Shown here piece after piece: positions 44,054 to 55,713 of a stretch of DNA of 64,000 nt (the first letter of the stretch is position 1; every line of letters starts with the position of its first letter). The translations under genes and the position numbers were made by a program. Source of the DNA: Pseudomicrostroma phylloplanum (taxonomy: Eukaryota; Basidiomycota; Exobasidiomycetes; Microstromatales); assembly GCA_039545275.1 (NCBI GenBank), contig BCHS01000001.1, forward strand, positions 1,256,853 to 1,320,852, written 5' to 3'. The notes beneath the pieces are model-generated. The model was not told where the DNA came from and did not search any database. It saw only the letters and a program-made list of their open reading frames with translations.

Positions 44054-45461
44054 CTACACCCCTCTTCCCTTGGCAGACAGCCGATCCAGTGCCCGAATGG
44101 TCTTCATGTCTGGTGCGACTCCCTTCTGATTCATCAGGTAGTCTGTCACCTGCACCGCTTCTGCCTTGACAGCTTCGTAGAGGAGACGCGGCTCGAGGGG
44201 AACTCGGTCGCTGAGACGCCGACGCTTCGTCTTGGAGGAGGCGGGGAGCTTGCTGGTGGTAGTGGTGTTGGTAAGGGCGGCGGGGGCTGACCCTTTAGCG
44301 TTTCCTAAGCTCTGGCCGTTGTGATCATCTCCTCCCTCGGCAAAGACATCACTTGTTCTTCTTGCTGCTGTAGGTTGGTCGAGCAACCATGCGGTGATAG
44401 CATCAAGGGCCTTCCTTCTCCTCGTCAGCTCCTCCTCGTCCCTCTCCACCATCAGCTTCAAGCCCTCTACCCAATTGCTCCTGCCCGCTACTACCAGTGG
44501 CAGCTTCCCTTTGGAAGTGACATCGGCTCCCGTGGCCAGGAGCAGGGCGACGAGGGAGGTCGACTTGGAGAAGACAGCTTTTGTGAGAGGGTAGCCGGAA
44601 TGGGAGTTGACCGCGCTAGTCGAGTGTTGCCGGATGGGCGAATCTGTGGAGTGAGGGTGCAGGAGGAGTATACGCAGCAGAAGTAGCAGGTCTGCTAGCG
44701 GAGGAAAATCGGCAAGAGGGCCAAAGGAGAGGAGGTGACGGCGGAGTGGAGCATATGCGTCCTCTTCATTGCTGATGTCTTGGCCCACGGGATAGGTGGT
44801 GGACTGCACATCGAAGTTCTTGAAAAGCCTTTTGGGAAGCTCTGAGACGGGTAAGAAGGTCCTCCCTGCGGCTGAGGCTTCAGGCAAGCCGCCTTCATCA
44901 TCGGGCTTCCGATCTTCCTGAAGTGCCTTCCATTCTCCTTCCTCCTCGCCCTCACTTCTCCGCCGCTTTCCAAGCCGGGAGGAGGCTAGTGAACTCGACA
45001 TCGAAACTTTCTCATGAGCTAGGTGATAGTTGCCAAACACAGGCAGCTTGAGCACTTGATCCTGCACGAAGCCTAGAGCTACGACGTTGCAGATGGGGAA
45101 TCGTAGACAGTACTCCAAGACGTACATCGGCGAAGGTTCGTCCGGCTTCTTCTTTGGCAGGACCGAGATGAATTTGGGCGGAGAGAGCCTGTTGTCCGTC
45201 GGGTAGAGCTCGTACTCATCATGCCACGAAGCGAGAAGGTACCGAGCTCGGACGATGTTAGGGGCTGATCGTAGGAGGGCATGCAGAGAGCGGGAACAGA
45301 GGTTGAGGGATGAGCCTGCGCGCGAGTATACGAGGATAGTATGAATGATCTGCGAAGATGGAGAGACAGTAGCACCAAAATAAGCTGGGAATAATGCAAT
45401 GCTCTCCCTGGTCGCTCCACTACACACGCACCTCGGCAGGTAGATCCAGTAGGCTTGTCAT
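44054..45461 (-). CDS. F-box-like protein with ankyrin-type repeats
   Basis: Exons 45432-45461 and 44054-45349 give 441 residues. The first exon, MTSLLDLPAE, joins IIHTILVYSR in phase 0 and makes a typical F-box opening (LLDLPAEIIHTIL). Further on, CSRSLHALLRS fits the second half of that domain. An acidic, basic-flanked linker follows (SRLGKRRRSEGEEEGE). The C-terminal half has ankyrin-like blocks: PLTKAVFSKSTSLVALLLAT then GADVTSKGKLPLVVAGRSN, and LLYEAVKAEAVQVTDYLMNQ. A substrate adaptor for an SCF ubiquitin ligase is inferred. The donor GTGCGT is less usual but keeps the F-box intact. Confidence 0.7.
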
Positions 45462-45765
45462 GTCGGCAGCATCCTGAGCATCGTCGTGTTTGAGGGCGAG
45501 TAGTCCAGACTAGACCGTACCGCCCCTTGCCGCTTAGCTTGCCGGCGTCAAAACTTTTGTCCCTTTCCGTCGGGGCGCCGAAGGAGTGGAGCAGCCCAAA
45601 GTCATTCACACTCCGACCAAGGCCGAAGGTGTTCCCCGGCTGCACAGAGTCGAATCTCAGTCCTTCCTGCTGCTCCTCCTTCCTGACTCATACCCACAGA
45701 CAGTTTTTGGACCATCGTTCTGCCTTTGCCTCCTTCTAAATCCTTCTCTACTACTTCTGTCCACC
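45462..45765. promoter_or_regulatory. Divergent F-box/ARG8 intergenic region
   Basis: This 304 bp between divergent starts is pyrimidine-rich on the ARG8 side (about 45655-45760). No recognised site. Confidence 0.3.
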
Positions 45766-47407
45766 ATGCTGCATGCTGCCACTCGAACGTCCGCGTCCGT
45801 CGCTTCCTCCTCGGCCTCGGCAACCAAATTGATCGCGCCTCTTATCTCCCGTTCGCAAAGGTTCCTAGCCACTGCAGCTTCAGGCGTGAGTCTAAGTGCC
45901 AGTCGCGAGGCAGGAGAAGACGCGCTGAAGTGCTCACAAATCACATCACCGCTCCAACCATAGCCCTGCTCTTCGTACCTTACAGTGACCCACCCAGACT
46001 CCAGCGCCTCACCGGAATCAGATGTAGGCAAGACACTCGCCCGCTTCGACGCCTCGACCCTAGCAACCTACGCCCGGCCCACGGTCCTCCTGACCAGAGG
46101 CAAGGGTCTCGATCTGTGGGGCAAGGTAGACCCTGCCAAGAATGACGGACAAGGGGAGTGGAAGTATCTCGACTTCTCCTCTGGCATCGCAGTAAATAGC
46201 CTGGGACATGCCGACTCTCAGATTGCTCAGATTGCGCATGAGCAGGCGGACCGGCTCGTGCATTCGTCGAATCTCTACCACAACGAATGGAGTGGAGAGC
46301 TGGCAGATAGGATGGTCAAGCTGACGCAAGAACATGGAGGATTGGGAATGGCAAAGGGAGCTGGCGCAAAGGATGAATTGAAGGTCTTCCTAGCCAATTC
46401 GGGAACAGAGGCAAACGAGGGTGAGTGAAATCGTTCGGTGATCGTGTATATGCAACGCCCTGCTCAAAGCCTTCACCCCTCTCTCTCTATCAGCTGCGCT
46501 GAAGTTCGCCCGCAAGCACGCCATGATCTCGGCGAACAAGGGTCCAGGTGAAAAGGCAGGCCTCGTGTCGTTTACCAATGCCTTTCACGGACGTACCATG
46601 GGAGCCCTTGCGATGACGCCGAATCCCAAGTACCAAGCTCCGTTTGCACCTCTCATCGGAGATGTGCACTCCGGAGAGTACAATTCTTTCGATGGTCTGA
46701 ATGAACTCGTCAATGAGAAGACTGCTGGAGTTATCGTAGAGCCCGTGCAGGGAGAAGGTGGTATCTTCCCTGCCTCTTTGGAGTGGCTGAAGGCGCTCCG
46801 CAAGCGCTGCAACGAGGTCGGAGCGCTCCTCATCTTTGACGAGATCCAATGTGGTCTCTTCCGGTCGGGCACCCTCTGGTGTCACTCTGAATTCCCGGTG
46901 GAGGCTCACCCAGACTTGATCACGATGGCTAAGCCTCTTGCCAACGGATTCCCGATCGGCGCAGTCCTCATGAGCAAGAAGGTCTCGGACGCCATCACAG
47001 TCGGCGACCACGGAACCACCTTTGGCGGTGGGCCCTTGGCATCTCGCATTGCTCATCACGTCCTCGGCCGGCTGTCGGACCCACAGCTCAAGGAAAGCAT
47101 GACCGCCTCTTCTGCGCACCTCTTCTCGCGGCTAGAGTCGCTCCGGGATCACTTCTCTGACTTGGTAGTGCACACTCCCGAGAAGCCTTCGCCGCGAGGA
47201 AAGGGTCTGCTGGTGGGACTGAGCATGCGAGAGCCGAGCCATGCGGGCAAGGTGGTCAAGCTCGCTAGGGAAAGGGGACTGATTGTACTGTCTGCCGGAA
47301 GCGATGCAGTGAGAATCGTGCCGAGCTTGATCGTCACCAAGGAGCAGGTGGACAAGGCGGTGGACATCCTCGAGAGCTGTATGCTCGTCCTCCAGAAGGA
47401 AGCATGA
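45766..47407 (+). CDS. ARG8: Acetylornithine aminotransferase, mitochondrial
   Basis: Arg8 is the PLP enzyme that makes N-acetylornithine in the matrix step of arginine synthesis. Exons 45766-45885, 45964-46420 and 46494-47407 give 496 residues. The presequence MLHAATRTSASVASSS... to QRFLATAAS is basic and serine-rich. Fold-type I signatures follow: LANSGTEANEAALKFARKHA, FHGRTMGALAMTPNPKY, GVIVEPVQGEGG, LIFDEIQCGLFRSG and MAKPLANGFPIGA with the PLP lysine near residue 339. The intron 1 acceptor is set at 45963 because GTGAGT at 45886 then joins CCC TGC TCT in frame. A CAG acceptor at 45984 would need a GC donor. Sequence around GTTFGGGPLA agrees with the family. Confidence 0.9.
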
Positions 47408-47536
47408 TGAAGAGACGCGATAGACATAGAAGCGTGGACTTGATCAGAAAGCACGCTAGCTGTCTAGTAGAATTATATATACCGCCCCTGATTTGCAATT
47501 TACAGATCGTGTCGCCAGCCTAGTCGCGACCTTGCC

Positions 47537-48990
47537 TCAAATCCTGCCCTCACGAAGATTCTCCCATTTGCTAGTAGGGTACCTCAGATGATTCGGCGTA
47601 CTGTCCAAGCTGCCAAACTGCGAGGCGAAAATCACATGAAAAGCGGCAGCATACATCAGCAACGCAACGCACGCTGAGGATCAGCGTCTGCAAATCAACT
47701 CACCTCTCTGGCCATTCGTGAAATGATGCTCTTGTCCGAGCCCTGAGGGTAGTCGCTAGTGAGCTCCCAATACATTACGCCAGCCAGACCGTGCTCGTCG
47801 ATGTACTGTAGGCGAGGCAGATCGGCAGGGGTGAGCAAGTGGCTTGATCAAGCTCCGCTCCATTCGTCACTCACTCGCTTCTTTGCCATTGCGCTATCCA
47901 TGTTGTCGTAGCTGACAAACTTCTTCTTGTGATGATCGTAGCATCCCGCAGCGACGATGCCTTGCTCATAGGTCTCGTTCGACCCCTGCAAGGGCAGCGA
48001 CTTGTAGTCCCACGTCCCTTCCTCCCAGCTACCCTTGCCCACTCCACGGAAAGATCTGCCTGGACCGTCTGTATGCTCGAACGCTCGTCCATAGAGGGGC
48101 AGGCCCATGACGAGCTTCTGAGGTGCCACGCCCGCCCGCAGGTAGAATTGCACTGCCGAGTCTACCGAGGGAGCTCCTGGGTTCGCACTGTAGAGGGGTG
48201 CCTGGTGACCAGCCACCTTGTCCCACGAGCCAGCCATGTCGTACGTCATGAGATTCCAGTAGGTGAGGTAGCGATCCATGTCTGCAATGCGCAGCTTCTG
48301 CGCCTGCTCCTGTCCAGCAGGAGCAGCAATGGTCAGCTGGAAGGGCCTCTCGACCTGCAGCTCCCGGCCCAAGGTGTCCAGCCCACCTCTGAGCTCCCTC
48401 AGCAGTTCGACGTAGGCCCTTGCTTCCTGCTCGTTGGTGGGATACTCCCAATCAATGTCCAGTCCATCCAGACCATAGTCCCTCACGATGGTCACGGCCG
48501 AGTTCACAAAGTTCCTGCGCTTGGCCTGGTCTGTTGCTACAGGGGCAAAGTGCGAAGAGAAGGTCCACCCGCCGATGGAAAGCAGCACTTTGAGGTGCCT
48601 ATTTGCCTTTTTGAGAGCGTAAATGGCCTTGAGATTGCCGAAGAGTGTCTTGGACTGGTCCTTGTCCCACGAATCACCATCGTAGTGGATCTGCTCGTCG
48701 GCCCACGCGTCATTGAGGAACACCTCACCCGACTCGGGTCGAGTGTCGGCAAAGCAGTACAAGAGGTGGGTAAGAGAGCTGGCCTGAATGTGTTGCGGCT
48801 TGAATCCTCGATCGTAGATGCCCCAGTTTGGAAAGTAGCCTACGGATACTCGCCCGCCTTGCCCTAGACTGGGAGGATGGGCAGGCTGTGAGGTGGCGGG
48901 CGCGGGGGGAGGAGCGCCTGCCTGTTGGCTGCTACCCTGACCGTGGTCGGATTTCAGTACCTTTTGAAGACCTGAGATGAATCGTGACAT
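47537..48990 (-). CDS. GH18 chitinase without a signal peptide
   Basis: Exons 47875-48990, 47704-47805 and 47537-47617 give 432 residues. The GH18 barrel is clear: VGYFPNWGIYDR at about 49, KVLLSIGGWTFSSHF, catalytic DGLDIDWE with D175, D178, D180 and E182, YWNLMTYDMAGSWD, LVMGLPLYGRAF, and GVMYWELTSDYPQ in exon 2. The last exon, FGSLDSTPNHLRYPTSKWEN, matches the tail of Trichoderma-type group A chitinases. The N-terminus (MSRFISGLQKVLKS) followed by a P/Q/A-rich linker is not a signal peptide, so the enzyme is either intracellular or leaves by a non-classical route. Likely roles are wall remodelling or chitin turnover. Confidence 0.92.
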
Positions 48991-49409
48991 GCTTGGCTGT
49001 AGATACGAGGTCAAGTCGATTAACAACAAGTGAGGGTGAGCCTGGCCGGATTGCTAGCTAGACTAGCTAGTCTAGCTGCAGTCGGGCGCGCCCAGGGGCC
49101 AAGCGCACGCACACAGCCTTGTGGAAGCTCCGCCGGGAAAATCAGTTGCCCAATGCTTCTGGATCGGCAGAATCTGGCTTCCCGCAAATGGAAGCGAGGT
49201 GCGGGGTTGATTGCTCATCACCAACAGGGAAGCTAATTCCACTTCTCGCAGCCAAGCACCTCCTCCTCCTCACTCATTCATCCTCATCTTCTTGCTTGGC
49301 AGTCTATACTCATCCTAATATCTCCTCTTCCTCCTCCTCCATCTCTCTTCTACTGCGTCGCTCCAAGCCTTGCCTCCCTCTGCTCCGTCTTCAAAGGTCT
49401 CCCAAGGCC
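48991..49409. promoter_or_regulatory. Divergent chitinase/acyltransferase intergenic region
   Basis: This 419 bp includes CTAGCTAGACTAGCTAGTCT (about 49055-49075), a near-perfect palindromic run close to the chitinase start that could be an operator or a chance repeat. Pyrimidine tracts follow at 49255-49350. Confidence 0.4.
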
Positions 49410-50545
49410 ATGTCAGCCTCAGCCAGCCGGCCGGCAGCACCCCCGGCCACCTTCCCACGCAGCTTCGATGCAGCCTCGAGTCATCCTGTGCCCCTCAGGA
49501 TGCCCTCAAAAAGCTCCGCTGCTTCCACTTCGCAGAGCCACCTCGCCTCGCCTGCGGTCATCGACGAGCTCCTGCCGCGCTGGCGAAAGTCCCGAGAAAA
49601 GGACCCCTCTACCCGCCCTTCCCTCTACCACGATGCTTCCAGCCAGCCGAAGAGTCCCCTCTTCTCGCGGAGAATAGACTGGCTGCCCTCACCGAATGTA
49701 CTCCACTATGTCCCCGTATCCCTCAGTTCTGCATCTTCCTCCTCTTCGGATTCGCACTCGGATCACCTCAAGCTCTTCACGAGGTGGCAGAGGGACGACA
49801 GAGTCTCTGCCTGGTGGAACCAGGCCTGGAGCGAGGAGGAACAGCGCAAGTTTCTCACCGAAGTGCAGGGCAAAGACGATACGTTGGGTTTGATGGGATA
49901 CTGGTCGGACTCGGAACAAGAGCTGGGAGAGCCATGGGGATATGTGGAGCTCTACTGGGCCAAGGTGAGTGATGGGAACAGGCACGCAGATAGTGCTTTC
50001 CCCAAAGCTAACGGCCATGTCCTCAGACCTCCTCGATACGAGACTTCTACGACTATCCTCAGTTCACTCTTGGCTTCCACGCTCTGGTCGGTGAGAACAA
50101 GTTCCGAGGGCCCGATAGGGTACGAGCTTGGATGGGCAGTGCCGTCAAGGTGAGTATCTCCCTCGGCTGCAAATTCACGCCCCTACTGCGCAGCCATGCT
50201 GATCCTTCGCGCTTCCATCCCCTTGTGCTTGTACTTTCTTGCGTGGCAGCTCGCATTCGCATTGGAAGAGCGTTGCATCTTGGTGGTCTCCGAGCCCAAC
50301 ATCAAGAACCAAAAGATGGTCGACTACGAATGCGAGTGTGGAGGAGTGGTAGAAAAGGTGAGAGTTACCAAGGGGAGCCCAGCTGCGCCGTTTTTGGAAT
50401 CATGCGCTCTCTGACATTGCTCACTCGACTCCCTCTGTAGCCCATCGATCTACCACACAAGCGAGCAGCCTTGGTCTTCTTTCGCAGGGAGACATTTGAG
50501 AAGCTGTGGCCCATCGGCGGGCGTCAGACACTAGGCAAGGAGTAG
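49410..50545 (+). CDS. Siderophore-type N-acyltransferase (GNAT, IucB/SidF-SidL-like)
   Basis: Exons 49410-49964, 50027-50149, 50250-50357 and 50441-50545 give 296 residues. Signature blocks are GEPWGYVELYWAK, FTLGFHALVGENKFRGP, DRVRAWM, RCILVVSEPNIKNQKMV and PHKRAALVFFRRETFE, the usual order for the acyltransferases that acylate N5-hydroxyornithine or related hydroxylamines. The first 120 residues are S/P-rich and not conserved. The Q-K-M-V-D-Y-E-C-E-C-G-G segment replaces the usual glycine-phenylalanine turn before the PHK block and adds two cysteines. No hydroxylase, NRPS or transporter gene lies next to it, so any role in iron uptake is by family only. Start MSASASRP follows a CCAAGGCCATG context. 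Confidence 0.8.
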
Positions 50546-50713
50546 TTGGAGCAAGGGATGCGGAGGATCGCAGTCCAGACAGGCAAAGTCACTATGAGTC
50601 ACCCGTACACCATGTCACATCATCATCAGCATAGAATATATCGTATTAGCGAGGTATCCAACAACGTCTACCAAAACAGTCCCTCCTCTGGTGCATTAGC
50701 TTCTCCTCACATC

Positions 50714-51881
50714 TTACTCGTGCGTGTCCATGGCATCTTTGACGAGACTGGTATCCAGGAACTTGGCAAACTTGGGCTCCACAAATACGGCCCTACCCGA
50801 GACGAGGAGCTTGCCGTTGATATCCCTGACCTCTCCCTGCACCACTGCTTTCCTCCCACGGTTCTCGACCAAGCTCGTCTGAATGACTACAAACTGATCC
50901 GCATAGGTGGGAGCACGGTAGTCCAGCTCCAGACGGGCCGTCACGCCGACCTTTGAGGGGAGGGAGAAGAAAGCGGTCCGGGCAAAGGCCTCGTCGCAGA
51001 TGGTGGCCAAGAGACCGCCGTGGATGATCCCGTCGTGTCCGCAGAGGGAACGGCCGAGGTGGATAAAGGCGTAGGCGTCCCCTTCGTGCCCGCCCTCGGC
51101 GGCCGCACCCGCCTTGGTCTTGGCTACGATCAACGGAGGGACTGCAAAGCGACCGGGACCGCGGAGAGTGCCGGCTGTGAGAGAGTGAAGAAGCTTCGAA
51201 GGGGGGAAACGGCGGTATGGTCTTGAGGCGATGTAGAAGGGCTCCGCCGTCGAGCTCGAGGGAGAAGTCTCCAAAGAGGGGCTCTGTGTGCTCGGGTTGC
51301 TGCCGGAGAGTACACCGACGCTATCCGAAGGGCGACCTTGAACACGACCCCTTGCATTTTCACCACCCTTTCCACCATCACCAGCAGAGAGGAGATGCCG
51401 CACCAAGGGTAGCTCCATGAGCTGCTTCTCAATCTGAGCTGTGTGAGCAAGTCCTTCCTCCGAGCTGGCATGCGGAGCAGCAGGCGCCTCCCTAGGCTTT
51501 ATCATCGTCACAAAGGCAGGCGGATAGAGAGATCCAACGGCGTATGCTCCCGCTCCTACTACGCCAACCAGCAGTGCCATGGTGAGCGCGGAACGGGGCC
51601 CTGGCGCTCGGGCAGGTTGGGAGGTAGAGAGAGGACGAGACTGCGAGGATGGCGCGACGGCGAACCATCCTGCTCTCTGAGAGTGAGCCATTGACGAGGT
51701 TGCTGATTCTGCTGCAAAGGGTTGAGAGGTGGTCCGCCGGCGAGCCGTCTGGCTCAAAGCAAGGGCAAAGGCGCGAAGAGGTGAGCATTCGCAGGCCGAG
51801 CAGAGGCTAGTAGCCCCGCCCCATCGAAGGACTTACTTGAGCGACCCGCAACAGCCCTCTACTCGACGAGTGTGAGCTCAT
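50714..51881 (-). CDS. Hotdog-fold thioesterase, probably mitochondrial (THEM4-like)
   Basis: Exons 51837-51881 and 50714-51748 give 359 residues. Joining MSSHSSSRGLLRVAQ to TARRRTTSQPF through an 88-nt GTAAGT/CAG intron gives a long Arg/Ser-rich, acid-poor N-terminus, then one hydrophobic segment (MALLVGVVGAGAYAVGSL), so a mitochondrial inner-membrane anchor is likely. The hotdog domain has GHDGIIHGGLLATICDEAFA with the HGG turn, then LELDYRAPTYADQFVVIQTS and KAVVQGEVRDINGKLLVSG. Such enzymes hydrolyse acyl-CoA thioesters. If exon 1 is not used, Met at 51691 would still yield the whole catalytic part. A low-complexity insertion sits at about 130-175. Confidence 0.78.
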
Positions 51882-52232
51882 GACCAGTCTAGGCAAGAGA
51901 CAAAGGGATGGAACGACGAGGAAGAAATGAAGAGACCACAACAACGTCAAGGGTTTGGTAGCGAAGCTGTGGGCACTGACTCCCCGGGGAAGCCACCGCC
52001 AGAATCGGGGCTCCGCGCCAAGCGGGCTCATCGGCCGAAAGTCGCGAGGCGCGAGCATAGCAATTCAGCCCGTGTACAGTCTTCAGACTAGCACAGACAA
52101 TGGTACACACAGTCGAGAGGCGTCAGCAAGCAGATCATGGGCATGATAGAGTATTTATTGCACTCTTGGCAGCCTTCTTTTGTCGCAGGAGGAGCTGCTC
52201 TCCCCCTACGTCCGTCCATCCCTGGGTCCTCC
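51882..52232. other. Intergenic region between thioesterase and PDI genes
   Basis: This 351 bp holds the thioesterase promoter and the PDI 3' end. No feature was recognised. Confidence 0.3.
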
Positions 52233-53558
52233 TCACAATTCGTCCCTCGGCACCTCTGCAGCTCCACCAGGCACCCGATCGCTCAGTTGCCTCTTCACAA
52301 AGGCAGAGAGGACGTTGATCCTCTTCTTGATCGAGTCGACCTTCTTTCCCTCCAGCAGCGAAGTTCCATCAAGGTGCTTGCCCATGATCTTCTTCAGCCT
52401 GGCTGTCTCCTTCTCCACGTACGTCTTGTCCTCTACGAGCTTGTCCATGATGCGAATGTAGTAGTCTCCCACGGCATTCTTCTCAGCACTGGAGTTGACG
52501 CCCTCTTTGGCCTTGGCGAGGAAAGCCTTGGCATCCTCGACAATCTGGGAGCGGTCCGTGTCGGCCTCGGTCGAGTAGAATCGCGAAGCCAGCGAGTCAA
52601 GCGAGGGAAGACGGCCAGCAAGATCGCTCAAGGCGCCACCTGTGATGCGGTACAGTCCACACTTTGTGTTGATCCACTGGATGAAGTTCGTCTCGGTTCG
52701 GCCCCCGTCGTAATCCTGAGCTTGCTTGTTGCTGCCCTTGGGGAAAAACTTGATGGTGGGGAAAGACTTGACATCGTATCGTTGGGCAATGGGTCGATTG
52801 GCCCCATCATCGGCATCCATTTGAGCAATGACCACCTGACGAGACGGGCAAGCAACAGCGTAGTGTAGAGTGTCAGCTCTTCTCCAGGCGTGTCTCATTT
52901 TAGATTCGCCACACATGGAAAAACTCACCGAATCATCATTCTCGTATACCTTGGCTACTGCATTGTAGACCGGGGCAAGGTTCTTGCAGTGACCACACCA
53001 GGGGGCGTAAAATTCCACCAAGACATCCTTGTCTTCCTGCATGACGATGCTGTCAAAGTTGCCCGAGGTGAGCTGCACAGCATCTACTGTCACTGGCTTT
53101 GCGGCCTCCTTGGCCTGCGGTGGCGAGCCACTGCCATCGCCAGTCAGCTTTCCAGTAGCTCCCGTCTTCTCATTGAGAAATTGAACCATGGCATCTGTTT
53201 CACGAGGTCCTTTGTAGACTTCAAACTTGTCGGAATTCGCTGAGAAGAAGAGCAGAGTAGGGTATCCCTTGATCTCGAATCGTCTGCCTAGGTCCTTGTT
53301 CTTGTCGGCATCCACCTTGGCAATGAGGACCTTGCCAGGCTGATGGGCAAAGGCAGCAGCAGCAGCTGCGAACTTGGGCTCGAGCTTCTTGCAGTGACCA
53401 CACCATGGCGCAAAGAATTCCACGAGGGCAGGGCGGTCTTTGCCCACACTGGCGTCGAACTTCCTTGTGTCAGTGAGGTCGACGACGGTCTTGGCAGCTG
53501 TCAGCGTAGCCACGAGTACCAGGAGCAAGAGATGCGGGATGACTGATGAGACTCTCAT
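52233..53558 (-). CDS. Protein disulfide isomerase, two thioredoxin domains plus ERp29-type tail
   Basis: Exons 52929-53558 and 52233-52835 give 410 residues. A signal peptide MRVSSVIPHLLLLVLVATLT is followed by two thioredoxin domains with active sites WCGHC at about 52-56 and 187-191. Each has the conserved cis-proline segment (KGYPTLLFF, KSFPTIKFF). The last 100 residues (VEDAKAFLAKAKEGV... ETARLKKIM) match the all-helical ERp29 C-terminal domain, as in the a-a-D PDI class (ERp38-like). The protein ends RDEL, an ER-retention variant. It oxidises and isomerises disulfides in secretory proteins. The intron falls within domain 2 and is phase 0. Confidence 0.93.
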   Translation of the reverse strand: MRVSSVIPHLLLLVLVATLTAAKTVVDLTDTRKFDASVGKDRPALVEFFAPWCGHCKKLEPKFAAAAAAFAHQPGKVLIAKVDADKNKDLGRRFEIKGYPTLLFFSANSDKFEVYKGPRETDAMVQFLNEKTGATGKLTGDGSGSPPQAKEAAKPVTVDAVQLTSGNFDSIVMQEDKDVLVEFYAPWCGHCKNLAPVYNAVAKVYENDDSVSFSMCGESKMRHAWRRADTLHYAVACPSRQVVIAQMDADDGANRPIAQRYDVKSFPTIKFFPKGSNKQAQDYDGGRTETNFIQWINTKCGLYRITGGALSDLAGRLPSLDSLASRFYSTEADTDRSQIVEDAKAFLAKAKEGVNSSAEKNAVGDYYIRIMDKLVEDKTYVEKETARLKKIMGKHLDGTSLLEGKKVDSIKKRINVLSAFVKRQLSDRVPGGAAEVPRDEL

Positions 53559-53851
53559 GGTGAGGCGGTAGAGAGCGTGTGAGGGGCGGAATGAGGAGCG
53601 CTAAGGTGATTAGGGGTGAGAGAATGCAAAATCGGAAGGATCGAGCTGAAAGTGACAGCACTGAGCGCACACGCACGCGACGAGGGTCAAGTGGAGTCGA
53701 GCTTCCGATGCGCCGCTCGCGGCAAAACGGCAATACATTCCACACAGCAGCACGCGGAACTGATCCGATCCGGCGAGAAGACAAGGGAAAGGTGTGGGAT
53801 ACTACTGAAAATCTCTAAAGCACTTCTATCTCTCCTGCTATCCTTTTGCAT

Positions 53852-55443
<1,592 letters not shown>

Positions 55444-55713
55444 GGTGTTGATAGTGTAGACTGGGTTGAGATGGTATGATGAGGAAGAAGTCAAGAAGGA
55501 GAGGCGGCAATGTGGACTCTTCAGTCGTGGTGTTCTGGGTGGTGTGCTGCCTGCCCGCTTTGACTGCCTTTCCTTCCCGCCGGCCAAGCAGCAATCGCCG
55601 AACATCGGAGCGGATCTGAAAAAGTGAAATCTGCGCAACACCGTTGAATGCAGGTGAGGGTTGGATACCACAGCCTCCCCTAGCATACCTCACATCGCCG
55701 TGTCCGTGTCCGT

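Noticed and set aside
45886..45984. GC-AG reading of ARG8 intron 1
   Set aside because: A GT donor at 45886 with an acceptor at 45963 keeps the frame with ordinary signals, so the GC alternative is not needed.
47929..48867. 312-codon open frame opposite the chitinase
   Set aside because: Antisense shadow of a clear GH18 gene.
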